Below are positions 1 to 9,834 of a stretch of 64,000 bases of DNA, piece by piece. The stretch comes from Didymella arachidicola (Eukaryota; Ascomycota; Dothideomycetes; Pleosporales; Didymellaceae), in assembly GCA_016630955.3 (NCBI GenBank), contig CM049998.1, positions 868,001 to 932,000 on the forward strand. The letters are read 5' to 3'. The notes under the pieces are model-generated. The model did not search any database and was not told the DNA's origin. It saw nothing but the letters and a program-made list of their open reading frames with translations. Position 1 is the first letter of the stretch. Each line of letters starts with the position of its first letter. Made by a program: the position numbers and the translations under genes.

Positions 1-150
1 TATTGAGAGTCGAGACTCACGTACCGACTATGGGCGGCGCTCTCACCCAAACTTTTGGTATTTCCTCCGGGACTGCGCCTGGTTTCCACAAGAATCTGGG
101 GTGAACTGAGGTTTGCACGCTGGTGCTATTCATACATTCGAACTGCCAAG

Positions 151-1433
151 ATGGGTGCGAACAGAGGACCAGAGCTGCAGGCGGTATGCTCGGTCATGGT
201 GTCGATATCGTTCATTTCAGTTGTTCTTCGATGCTACGTGCGGTCACGGATCGTTAAGGCCTTTGGCTGGGATGACTTCTTTATGGTCATCGCTCTCGTA
301 AGTCCGACTTCTTCCCAGTGACGAGTAAGAAGATGCTGAGTACAATAGATGTTCCACGTCATGTTCGCAACATGTGCGATTGGTGGCATTCATTACGGCA
401 CTGGGAGGCATATGACAGAGCTCAGTAACGATAGCATTGTGAAGGCCCTGCGAGTAAGTGCACTTGGCTGTCTCTTTTGCGTCGATATCTGACTCAAGCA
501 CAGTACTGGTGGCTATGCTACGTCGCATACTGCTGGGCCATGATTTTCTGCAAGATATCGATTGGACTCTTCCTTCTGCGCATCACGATCAAAACGATAC
601 AACGATGGATCATTCACACCGTCATGGGCCTTACTGTTCTTACCGGACTGGTCTTCTTCTTCGTCACTCTCCTGCAGTGCAACCCAATCTCCTTCTTCTG
701 GGACAAATTCTCGCAGACCGGCACATGCGTACCTATCGATGTAATCATCGCCCTCACTTTCCTTTACAGCGTCATTTCCGTTGTTTGCGACTTCACATTC
801 GCCATTCTCCCGATGTTCCTCGTTTGGAACCTCAACATGTCTGGCAGGACAAAGGTGCTTTTGGTACCTATTCTAGGGATGGCTTGCGTAGCTAGTATTG
901 CGGTTCTTTGCCGTATGGCTTACGTTATGGATTTCAAGAACCCTGACTTCCTGTGGGCCACTGTCGATATCGCAATCTGGAGTGATACCGAACAAGCCCT
1001 CGGTATCACCGCTGCCAGCCTTGCAACTCTCCGACCCCTCTACCGAATGCTAGCATCAAAGCTTGGCATCAGCACAAATGGCGGTGGCGAGAGTGGGAAG
1101 GATACACCGAAGTGGTACGGCGCACCATCCACAGTGAAGGTGTCAAAAAGAAAGAGTATTTGGAACATCGGCACCCTGATGCGAACAGAGAAGGGTGGCA
1201 CGGTCAGAGATGGGGAAGCAGACTATGGTATGGGAAGCCTCCAGCCTATTCGCCTGAGGGACGATCTTGTTGACGACACTCAAGTTGAGAGGAGCGAAAA
1301 GAGCTTCCAAACATGGACAGTCTCAGCAGGTGGCAAGAGCTTCGACGAGGAGCGTGGTGTACCACCGGTGCCAACAGGGAAAATCACCATGCAAAAAGAC
1401 GTGCTTCAGGAGTCGGAAAGACGCTCTTTCTGA
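151..1433 (+). CDS. fungal rhodopsin-domain integral membrane protein (PTH11/SAT4-like)
   Basis: Three exons: 151..297, 349..453 and 504..1433, joined by 51- and 50-nt GT-AG introns, both phase 0, giving 393 aa. Seven hydrophobic segments are visible: TM1 near residues 12-32, TM2 across the first junction (after the FGWDDFFM motif typical of the family), TM3 beginning YWWLCYVAYCWA, TM4 with FFFVTLLQC, TM5 before LVWNLNM, TM6 near KVLLVPILG and TM7 near EQALGITAASLATLRPL. A hydrophilic tail of about 130 residues follows. The Cys/Trp-rich loop after TM4 (CNPISFFW...CV) is typical of the fungal rhodopsin-like family (PF20684). Members are large paralogous sets, some proposed to be GPCR-like receptors; no ligand can be inferred. 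No CFEM domain precedes it. It converges with the oxysterol-binding protein gene. Confidence 0.85.
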
Positions 1434-1649
1434 TTGCCATACAATTGTCACAAACCTCGATAGAGCCGAGAAAACAGTGCTTAGAAAACAGTACACACAG
1501 CGTTTGACAGTCTTTGATTTGCGACGATACCCGGATTTGGAAAAGGCGTAGTGTACATTCTGAATAATTTAATCAACCATCATTTATCTTCTCCTTGTCT
1601 GCTGATCACAACTCTCATGTACGGTCTAGATATCAAAACAAAGTCTCGT

Positions 1650-3131
1650 TTATCGTGGACTTGCGCTGTACTTGTTGCGGAGGAACTCCTCGACCTGGGC
1701 ATCAGTCGGGCCTTTTGTTGGTGCTTCGGGCGCTCTCTTGGTGCGGGGCTCGGTGTGCGACCGCACCTGTAGATCTGCCTGTGCCGGAGGATCAATAGGC
1801 GCCTGGGTCGGCGCTTCTTCTCCAGGTGCATGGGGTTTTTGTTGCTGAGAAACCCCGTTTGTGGGAATTGCCGGTGCAGTGGCATTCTGAGGTGCGTTTG
1901 AATCGCCACTAGCAGCGTCGCGTTGATGTCCTCCGGTCGCTCCTGTTCGCTCGTTCGTCGGCAGCATGTCTCCATGGTACGGCTTCTGTGCGGACTGAAT
2001 CGCTTCCTTGTCAACCTTCCAAATACCGCCCTTGCGATCTACAGTGAAGGAGCTCGGATCTTGTTTCGATAGTCGGTCAAAGATCTCGTCACGTTCCACT
2101 GGCTTAAAGAAGCGGTTCTTCCAGGTCGTCCCGCTCGCAGCTTCATCCTTCCTCATCTGCCGCTGCCCTTGCTCGAGGATCGTTTTGGCGCTTGCAACTG
2201 TTTTCATGTCTCCTCGTCGGAGTGCTGCAATGACATCTCCCCAAGCTCTTCGAGACTCCCATGGATCTTGCTCAGCTATGTCTTCGATCTGCAGTGGTAA
2301 CGTCTTGAGAGACGCGAAGTCCATTTTTTCAACTGCTTCTCCTGTTCGGGCATTTTCAAAAGTCGAGTCACCGTTCCACGCCCCTTTAGCCTTGTACACT
2401 ATCTCATTCGGACGATCGACATGGAATATTTTCGCTTCGAATCCGTTCTTTTGCCCACCACCGAAGAACGACTTGCCTTCGAACTTGATTTGCGACACGT
2501 ACCCGGTGGATGAGATGAGCGAGTAGTTGCCTTGTAACTCTGGGTATGGTCTCCCACCTATTATACCCTTGACTTTGATATTCGGTACGGGCATTAGGTA
2601 GTCCTCATCGTACTTGTCGATGTGAAGCATGGCATAACCCTTCTGCTTTATGTTAACATTCCCAGAAAAAGTGATTTCCTGTTCCGTGAAGCCCTCTGCG
2701 CGCACTCCATGCTTATCGTTCCAGATGTAGCACGCTGTTATCGGCGGATGGTGGCTGACCTGCTCAGACACGAGTCGAGTTTGTCCAAGCTCTTCATCCT
2801 CCCACTTTCCTATGAATAATTCACCCAGGAAGGCATTCAAGGGCTTTTTAATACCCTCTGATTCGTCTCGTCCGGCATATTGCTGGTTGCGAAGTGCACC
2901 CATGAAGGACTCCAGGACATTAAGAGCCCTCTCCTCCTCGTTCTCGCCCCAGGCTTGGCGAACAAACAGATGTGCATGATCACACCAGTACTGTGGAATC
3001 TCAACGGTAGAGTTCTCGGCAAGAACGAAAGGAGGAGCCGTGATGTTGGAAAGGTCGCCAGAGATCGTTGCGATTGATGCAAGGAAGTCCTTCAAGGCAG
3101 ATCTATTGGCGGCGATCGATGTGTCGCCCAT
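1650..3131 (-). CDS. kes1: oxysterol-binding protein, Kes1/Osh4 type
   Basis: Single exon, 493 aa. The family signature EQVSHHPP is at residues 123-130, preceded by the KPLNAFLGE segment (about 96-104), both diagnostic of the OSBP-related lipid-binding barrel. The N-terminal lid helix region (NITAPPFVLAE) matches short Osh4/Kes1 proteins; there is no PH domain, ankyrin repeat or FFAT motif. The last 90 residues are low complexity (Pro/Ala/Thr/Gln), longer than yeast Kes1. Known role of the family: sterol/PI4P exchange between ER and trans-Golgi membranes. The start is an ATG with an open frame leading directly into conserved sequence. Its promoter lies in the 1.2 kb shared with the divergent asparaginase gene. 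Confidence 0.93.
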   Translation of the reverse strand: MGDTSIAANRSALKDFLASIATISGDLSNITAPPFVLAENSTVEIPQYWCDHAHLFVRQAWGENEEERALNVLESFMGALRNQQYAGRDESEGIKKPLNAFLGELFIGKWEDEELGQTRLVSEQVSHHPPITACYIWNDKHGVRAEGFTEQEITFSGNVNIKQKGYAMLHIDKYDEDYLMPVPNIKVKGIIGGRPYPELQGNYSLISSTGYVSQIKFEGKSFFGGGQKNGFEAKIFHVDRPNEIVYKAKGAWNGDSTFENARTGEAVEKMDFASLKTLPLQIEDIAEQDPWESRRAWGDVIAALRRGDMKTVASAKTILEQGQRQMRKDEAASGTTWKNRFFKPVERDEIFDRLSKQDPSSFTVDRKGGIWKVDKEAIQSAQKPYHGDMLPTNERTGATGGHQRDAASGDSNAPQNATAPAIPTNGVSQQQKPHAPGEEAPTQAPIDPPAQADLQVRSHTEPRTKRAPEAPTKGPTDAQVEEFLRNKYSASPR

Positions 3132-3933
3132 GATTCAATCTGGCGGAGACGGTGCGATGATGGCCCTCGAACACCTGTTTGATATTTCATCTGCTCCAAA
3201 GGACAATGCTGGCTGTATCGTCAATAATGTAGGCATGGTGTTGTCGCGGATAGCTCTAGATGCGGCTGGTGTCGATGACGTCGTTTGGTTGCTTCCTGCC
3301 GACACTGCAAGCTGCTGCGCCTTCATTGCGCAGCGAAATGCCACAACGATCCAGTGCGCGGAACTCGATTCATGCGCGAAATGCTCCTGATTACTTTTTA
3401 GCAGATGCCCAATTTGGGGAACGCGAATGTTTTCTACAATACAGCTGCCTCCTGGTTCCTCGTCATCCCTCATCAGCAGCCACGCGCGCGTGACGAACTA
3501 ATCATCAGATCCACTGACTCGAGCCTGCAACATTGTCAGCTTCAAAGCCGTCTTTGCTGATCGATCGTTCTAACTTTCACAACAATTTAGACGCGTCAAT
3601 CTCGATCTGCCATTGTCGTTGGCGAAGCTATTCCAGGCTGCAGCGCGAACAGGTCGACAAAGTATATGTATAGCTGTTCGGTCCCAAGACCGGTCACAGA
3701 TTCGTCATGATTTCCCGCACATGCAGACCATGATACTGGAAAAGCTTAGCAGTCACACCCCACGTTGTTGCTAACAAGCAGCCATGTAGACGCAACCAAG
3801 GCACGTTCGTTCCTCTCGGCGCAGTGCGACGCCGCTTTTCGGACCAAGTCGGAGCGACAAAATACGCGATAGCACCGGCATGAAGACTTCGACAAACACA
3901 ACGATTGCTTACAAAGTCAACTGCTAGGACTGC

Positions 3934-4220
3934 CTATCTAAGGCTATCTCTACAATGACAGCCCGAGGGCATGAACTCCCCATGGCTACGGCCAGTTGCC
4001 GCCTGGCGCTCTTTCTTGACATGTTCTAGCGCCGTTGTCAAATGGGTTATCTTCCCCACTGATATGGAGATAACGGTTCACAACCTCGATACTTGCCCGG
4101 CGGCTTTACATAAAACATCTCATCGAACCTGACTCTCACGTGTCAACGGGCCTACTCGGCAGCAAGTAGGAGCAGGACGATGACGGTAGCATGCTGGCCG
4201 TACAACAAGGTGCAAGATAA
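3934..4220. promoter_or_regulatory. cluster of five HGATAR (GATA-factor) motifs upstream of asparaginase
   Basis: Five matches to the HGATAR consensus lie 130-416 bp upstream of the asparaginase ATG: CTATCT (AGATAG on minus) at 3934-3939 and 3944-3949, TTATCT at 4047-4052, AGATAA at 4068-4073 and 4215-4220. HGATAR is the known site of AreA/NIT2-type nitrogen regulators, and asparaginase is a nitrogen-scavenging enzyme, so nitrogen control is a reasonable inference. Short motifs also occur by chance. Confidence 0.45.
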
Positions 4221-4281
4221 GAGCCTTGGTAATGGGGGCGCTGGCAAGCTGGCCGAGCGAGAAGAGCCGTTCACTAGAAGG

Positions 4282-4288
4282 TATAAAG
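4282..4288 (+). promoter_or_regulatory. TATA-like element of the asparaginase gene
   Basis: TATAAAG, 62-68 bp upstream of the start codon at 4350, in a suitable place for a core promoter with a short leader. Confidence 0.4.
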
Positions 4289-4349
4289 AGCAGTTCCTGG
4301 TGACGGTGGTGACCATAGAGCCGGCCGACTGACTGCCAAAGCCAACAAG

Positions 4350-5516
4350 ATGAAGACCTTTACGCAACTTCTTCCTCTTCTTGCTTCCTTGGCAGTGGCC
4401 TCGCCTATAGATTTAAATAAGTCGGGTCTCCACGAGCTTTTTATTCGTCAGGACATCCAAACGCCTATCAATGCCAGTCTCCCCAATGTCACCATCTTTG
4501 CGACGGGTGGCACTATCGCGTCTCAGGGCTCAAGGTGTGTAGAGACAAAGACTGAGATATTGAACTTGATAGCTAATTTCGTCAGCAACACACAAACCAC
4601 GAACTACCAGGTCGGTCTTGGTGTCCAGCAGCTAGTCGATGCAGTCCCAGAGCTCCTCAATATCTCCAATATCGCCGGCTACCAGATCTCAAATGTTGAT
4701 TCCGGTAACATCAACAAGACCATCAGTCTGAAACTGGCACATATGATCAATGAAGAGCTTGCGAAGCCCGAAATTTCTGGCGTCGTCATCACCCACGGAA
4801 CAGATACTCTTGAGGAGACGGCTTTCTTCCTCGAGTCCACTGTAAACTCCATTAAGCCCGTAGTAGTCGTCGGCGCCATGCGACCCGCAACAGCGCTCTC
4901 TGCCGACGGTCCCCTGAACCTGTACCAAGCCGTTGTGCTTGCAGGCTCTCCTGCCGGTCGCAACCGGGGCACTATGATTGTACTGAACGACCGCATCGGC
5001 TCGGCCTTCTACACGACAAAGAACAACGCCAACAGCCTCGACACCTTCTTCTCGACTGAGGCCGGCCAGCTCGGCACCTTCGTCGATCAAATTCCATATT
5101 TCTTCTTCGCACCGAGCGAGCCTGTGGGTCGTGTCGTTTTCGACCTCTCCAATGTGACGGACCTCGCGCAGATCGACATCTTGTATGCCCATCAAGATAT
5201 GAATCCCACGCTTTTCGACGCGTCGTTTGCCGGCGGTGCTAAAGGTATTGTGTACGCTGGTGTCGGTGCCGGCGGCATGAGCAGCAAGGCGCGTCTGGAA
5301 GCTGAGAAGCTGTACAATGCGACCAATATCCCGATCGTGGCCTCCCACAGGACCACGGATGGTCTGGTCCCGCCAGAAAGTGATGGAGACTTTGTCATCT
5401 CGAGTGGTTTCTACAACCCGCAGAAGTCGAGGATTCTGCTGCAGCTCGGACTCACTGTTGGGTGGAGCAATGAGGAGATCGCGAAGGCTTTTGCAAAGAA
5501 TTTGCCGTCGCCATAG
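4350..5516 (+). CDS. L-asparaginase, secreted type II-like
   Basis: Two exons, 4350..4534 and 4586..5516, giving 371 aa. Removing the 51-nt intron 4535..4585 restores the family sequence GGTIASQGSSNTQT; the intron length is a multiple of three and has no stop, so unspliced translation would stay open. The first catalytic Thr motif TGGTIA is at about residues 52-57 and the second motif THGTDTLEE at about 131-139; the active-site region SADGPLNL follows. The N-terminus (MKTFTQLLPLLASLAVAS) is a signal peptide, and several N-x-S/T sequons fit secretion. It hydrolyses asparagine to aspartate and ammonia. Five GATA motifs upstream suggest nitrogen control. tRNA-Ile starts 80 bp after the stop. Confidence 0.94.
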   Translation: MKTFTQLLPLLASLAVASPIDLNKSGLHELFIRQDIQTPINASLPNVTIFATGGTIASQGSRCVETKTEILNLIANFVSNTQTTNYQVGLGVQQLVDAVPELLNISNIAGYQISNVDSGNINKTISLKLAHMINEELAKPEISGVVITHGTDTLEETAFFLESTVNSIKPVVVVGAMRPATALSADGPLNLYQAVVLAGSPAGRNRGTMIVLNDRIGSAFYTTKNNANSLDTFFSTEAGQLGTFVDQIPYFFFAPSEPVGRVVFDLSNVTDLAQIDILYAHQDMNPTLFDASFAGGAKGIVYAGVGAGGMSSKARLEAEKLYNATNIPIVASHRTTDGLVPPESDGDFVISSGFYNPQKSRILLQLGLTVGWSNEEIAKAFAKNLPSP

Positions 5517-5596
5517 AGCCTACAGTGTCAGAGAAGCAGCATAGTATCTGATCTATAAATGCCATTCCCGTACCTCTTCTCATCGAAGCAACATAA

Positions 5597-5685
5597 GGTC
5601 GCTTAGCTCAGTTGGTTAGAGCGTGGTGCTAATAGCTTTCATCCTTGATACGCCAAGGTCGCGAGTTCGACCCTCGTAGTGACCA
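5597..5685 (+). tRNA. tRNA-Ile(AAU) with a 15-nt intron
   Basis: Folds as a complete tRNA. The acceptor stem is 5597-5603 paired with 5678-5684 (one G-U), with discriminator A5685. The D arm contains AGTTGGTTA and the T arm is GCGAGTTCGACCCTCGT with a B-box-like core. The anticodon stem TGGTG (5624-5628) pairs with CGCCA (5651-5655). The loop is CTAATA plus A, anticodon AAT at 5631-5633, interrupted at the canonical 37/38 position by 5635-5649. The mature sequence closely resembles fungal tRNA-Ile(AAU). CCA is not encoded beyond the discriminator. Confidence 0.93.
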
Positions 5686-5942
5686 GCTTTTTTGTGGCCT
5701 TGGATGACTCACGGCTGGCAAGAAGTTTTTGCTGCGTGAAGGTTGGTTGTGGTTGTTGTGGAGTCCGAGTTGCCGAAGTTTACCCCAGCCGGATCGAGCG
5801 ACAAGGCGCAGTAAATGTCATCTCGAACGCCATTACGCAGTGTACAGCGACGTTGCGAACTCTTATTAAAAGTAACAACTATCCTCATCAACGATTCGAT
5901 TACATTTTGTCAGTTCGATCAAGCATTCATCCATCATTCGAC

Positions 5943-6620
5943 ATGTGTCCACCCTCTGATCTAATAGCATCGAACTCAGCGGCGCCGACAAGCCGAATCT
6001 ACACCGACAATGTCCCGCAAACCCCAATTTCACAAGCCGCATTCGAACATGCCTCGAATTTACTAGCACCAGCAATACTCAGCCACAGCATGAGGGTATA
6101 TCTCTACGCCAAAGCACTTGCTCGTGATACTGCATCGTCATACGTCACAGTTCCAGTAAAGCTCGACCTTCTGTTCACTGCATGCCTGTTCCACGACATT
6201 GGAACGACAGACGAGTACGATGGGTCGCAGCGTTTTGAGATCGAGGGCGGCGATGCAGCCGTGAAGCATCTGGACCAGTTTGTCATCAGTGCGACGGACA
6301 AACATGACGTCTGGACGGCTATTGCGTGCCACACCAGCCCTCAAATTGCAGAAAGGATCGGAGAGTTGTCGAAGCTCGTGAGACTAGCTGTTTTGACCGA
6401 CTTTGGACGTAAGAGCTCCGCCTGGGATGTGCTGCTGCCTCTGAGAGAAGAGATGGAAAGGAGACTGGGCCGGGCCGAGATCGAAAAAGTCCTTGGTGAC
6501 GCGGTGGTAGAGCAGACGAAGAGACTACCAGAGAAGGCGCCGATGGTCTCATGGCCGGGTGTGATGTACAAAGCACATCTTGCGGAGCCTGAGTGGAGTG
6601 GAGTGAACAAGATGTTCTAG
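5943..6620 (+). CDS. HD-domain protein, cyanamide hydratase-like (Ddi2/Ddi3 family)
   Basis: Single exon, 225 aa from the ATG at 5943; the frame is open further upstream, but that part overlaps the tRNA flank and has no family similarity. The metal-binding HD signature is present: SHSMRVYLYAKAL (first His) near residues 44-56, LFTACLFHDIG (His-Asp pair) near 78-88, then FEIEGGDAAVKHL and a distal IACHTS. This order matches cyanamide hydratase/HD proteins, which hydrate cyanamide to urea using a metal ion. The true substrate here is inferred only from family. The 3' end is 58 bp from the convergent transcription factor gene. Confidence 0.85.
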   Translation: MCPPSDLIASNSAAPTSRIYTDNVPQTPISQAAFEHASNLLAPAILSHSMRVYLYAKALARDTASSYVTVPVKLDLLFTACLFHDIGTTDEYDGSQRFEIEGGDAAVKHLDQFVISATDKHDVWTAIACHTSPQIAERIGELSKLVRLAVLTDFGRKSSAWDVLLPLREEMERRLGRAEIEKVLGDAVVEQTKRLPEKAPMVSWPGVMYKAHLAEPEWSGVNKMF

Positions 6621-6678
6621 TGGTGACTGAGAGGAGCAGTCGAGTGTGTTATAAGTAGCGCCCCAATACGCACGTTGA

Positions 6679-9164
6679 TCACATAAACTGCCCACCGTTG
6701 TTCATCATAGGTGCTCCATTGGGATCCATGAAGTTGAAGTCGTTGCCCAACAAAGTAGTAATCAGTTGATCTTCCGAAAACCACTCGCCCATGTTCCCAC
6801 CTGGAGCGAAACCGTTCATGTCGAATGATGCATTTGGTTGAGAACCATTTGCGTATGGATCAAAGCTTGTGGTATTGAACCCAGCATCATACGTATTGTT
6901 AATACCCATCCGGGTCATGAAGGGGTCGAGCTCTTTCCGCAGCTGTGTTTGTGTTGGTTGGTCGGGCGTCGTTGGGTTGGAGAAACTGGGGTCTCGGGCA
7001 GCGGCGCCGATAAAAAGTTTGGCTACACGGTGAAAGACATCGCACACCAGAAACATCTTTTCAATGGCGCTCGAGGTGCCCCGGGCTGGTTGCAAGGTCT
7101 GCAGGAAGTCGGCGAGCACTGCCAGGTCACTATTAGACTGTGTTTCGATGATATGGCAGAAGATGACAAGAAAAGGTGTGAAAGGCGTGTGAAGCAGGGT
7201 CCAATGGAGGTATTCCGCGAAGACATGGCGATCCGACATGTCTGCAAACTTGGATGTACATCTTTGATGAAGTTGTAGCGCTTGTCTTGCCGCAGTTATA
7301 CAGTCCTGGCTGCAAGTGAATGGCTGACCATCGGCCGGCGGAATTGCTCTGAGTACCAACGTGAGTATCGTAGCCATAGTAACTTTGTCTCCAAGCATGA
7401 AGACCTCATGTATCTCCTCGGGAGTACCGGGTATCATTCCAATCTGGTCATGCTCAGCCCACATCTGCCTGATGTCAGTGACCAGCAGATCCGCTTTAGC
7501 TGCTCTCGAAGACTTGGGCTGCTTCAACGCAAGAGGGCTGTAGAGGTCCTCATAAATGCGTCCTTGGATACTCGCGAGTCGACACCAGAACTTGACCAAT
7601 TTATTGCCCGAGGAGAAGTTTTCACCATCCTCTAATATGGGCATAGGCACAGCAATGTCATAGTCTTGGATGCATGATGCACGACCAAGACGAAGACACA
7701 GGCCTTTGTCCATACTGTAGAGAAACCAGAAAAGGTTAACTTTTCGCGCACGTGTCTGAGGCGAGTCCTTGACCATCGAGTCTGCCCGATGGTAGCCCAG
7801 GGTAAGGCACAGGTGACTGGCCTTCGATATGAGAGCGGAACAAAGCGACGGTTTCGAGGCTTCAACAGCATAGTAAGCCTGATTTCACGTCAGCATGAGG
7901 ATGTTTGGACACGTTCGCGTATCATGAAAAATACTTACTCCGAGCAGCAGCGCTTCAAAGTTGTCCACGGTGGGTGCCATCAGAACTGGAAGCAAGCCGA
8001 TCAGATCCATCATGTTCCGAACGAACATATCGGAGTAGCCGTGGAATTCTTCCATACGTGGATCGCCCTTCGCGAACCCGAATTGGTAAGTCCTGAATAC
8101 GAAGTAGAGGCTGCCGAAAGCAACAATTAAGTTCGCCGCAGGAATGTCGTCGATGTTGAAGTATAGATCTTTGCAAAGACTAACAATTTCCTTGTAGGGT
8201 CTGACTGGGTAGAATAGCCCAATGACGGTATCGCACATCTCCTCAGTCTCTCGAAGCACCTGTGAGACCACTTCTGCAGGCGGGACCCCGTATCTTTGTT
8301 TGCTTTTTGTAACTCGTCCTGTACTAGGAACTTCATGTTCACCAGGATACACGTTCTGTGTAGATACAATTTGACTCAGAGATGTCAGTGCGGCAGCTAG
8401 GTCAGGGTCTTGCTGTAGCAGTTGAGTGTTACGAAGAGCTCGTTGCAACTGATCGTTAGTGGACGTAGTGTATGCACTGAGGGATGTATCTCCCTCGAAG
8501 TGCTGAATGGCAGACCCAGGGATAGCAGCGGGTGTAGCCGTCACCGAGTGTCCGGTCGAGGGAGATGAGGATACATGCGCTTGGCTATGCGGGGAAGGCA
8601 ACTGCGGCGATGCCATCTTCATATCCTGCAGAGCTCTCTCGATACCAGCAAGCCGGCTTCCGATCGCATCAATCTTCGATTCACTACGTGGAAGGTATTA
8701 GAGGCTAACGGTCTCAAGAATTATCACTCAATGCGGGATTTTGTTTGTGTCAGGATCGTATTCCTGCATGTAGCGAACACAGGTTCATGCGCATGCAACA
8801 ACATGTGGGGGCCAATTCCTGTTGCAGAACATATGGGAAATAGGGAGGCCACTTACTATTTGCTGGAAATAAGAACTCGTTGTCTCTGTTCCTTCGGCCT
8901 GTTGCTGGAAGCCTGACAAACGAGGTCCGAAGCACGACAACTCGCACAAGGTCTCCCTTTGTCACAACGAATCTGTAATAAACAACAGTCAGCCTGGTAT
9001 AAAGAATCCGAACACCCTACCGATGTACTGTACCTTGCGCGTTCGGCATTGATCACACTAAACCATGGTTAGCATGTAGTTTGAGACCGAGACCAGATCA
9101 AACAGGCCACACATACTGCTCGCAAGCCTGCTGTGCTATCGCTCAAAGTGGCGGCACCTTCCAT
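6679..9164 (-). CDS. Zn2Cys6 fungal-specific transcription factor
   Basis: Five exons on the minus strand: 9164..9117, 9057..9034, 8972..8857, 8683..7939 and 7878..6679 (introns 59, 61, 173 and 60 nt), giving 710 aa. The zinc cluster is assembled from three exons: residues from about 17 read CDQCRTRK then IRCDKGRPCASCRASDLVC, spaced C-x2-C-x6-C-x5-C-x2-C-x6-C, the exact binuclear pattern. A linker rich in Arg/Gln/Lys and a short coiled coil (SKIDAIGSRLAGIERALQDM) follow. The middle region (AYYAVEASKPSLCSALISKA, then HLCLTLGYHR, with RARKVNLFWFLYSMDKGLCL) matches the fungal_trans domain. The Asn/Met/Phe-rich C-terminus looks like an activation region. The start gives a short peptide directly before the first Cys. 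Target genes are unknown. Confidence 0.9.
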
Positions 9165-9834
9165 ACTGAGGTCTTTGCACGTCGCACGCCACAGCAATGT
9201 GGGGAAACGGGGAGAGCGGTTGGAGGCTTAAGTTGTTGCGCGGGCACCGGTAGGGCTGAGCGTCAGGCCAATCACAGCAGCTCATTGATAACCCCGTCCG
9301 CGGGTGCCGAAAGGGCTGAAAAGCTCTTGCAGGAGTCATGAGCCACAGTCTAGTTTTGAGGCGCAGCAATGTCTGCCTCGAGGCTTTATCTCAATCGCGC
9401 TGTGAAGGCGCTGAAACGGCTGTAGTCGTGGGAAGAACGGGATGGGTGTCGTCTCTGCAATGAAGCTCGGCCTATGTCAGCGCTCTTTCCTTCCCGATGC
9501 AGTATCCGTCGCATTTCCTCTCTCCACAATCTCGGCAACACATGTGCAATGCCGTTTCAGCCCCCAATTATCGATTTATCACTTCCTTGATCGTGTTCGT
9601 GCACTTCAGAATCCGAAGAATAGGACTGATTTATAGCTCGAACCATTATTAGATAAGGGAACTCGTTTTTCAAAAGTACAAGACTCATATGAGAATTTAG
9701 TTGCAATCTGACCTTGTCGACGAACGGTAGGATATTCAGAAAAGCTCAGTCTGCCTATGCACAACGCAACAGGACCATAACGAATACGGGCCAGGACAGA
9801 ACGACGCCAGATTGATTCCACACACACTACGCAA
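9165..9834. other. 670-bp intergenic region, nothing recognised
   Basis: Upstream of the Zn2Cys6 gene and downstream of the unknown gene. Only short unsupported frames and no RNA gene seen. Confidence 0.6.

Larger units (their letters stand above)
3132..4349. other. 1.2-kb intergenic region between kes1 and asparaginase genes
   Basis: Divergent promoter region. No convincing ORF: candidate frames are short and lack family similarity. The asparaginase-proximal 420 bp carry GATA-type motifs and a TATA-like element, listed separately. Confidence 0.7.

Noticed and set aside
1..150. Upstream extension of the rhodopsin-domain gene to the ATG at 55
   Set aside because: The in-frame leader lacks conserved or hydrophobic character; the ATG at 151 directly precedes the family N-terminus.
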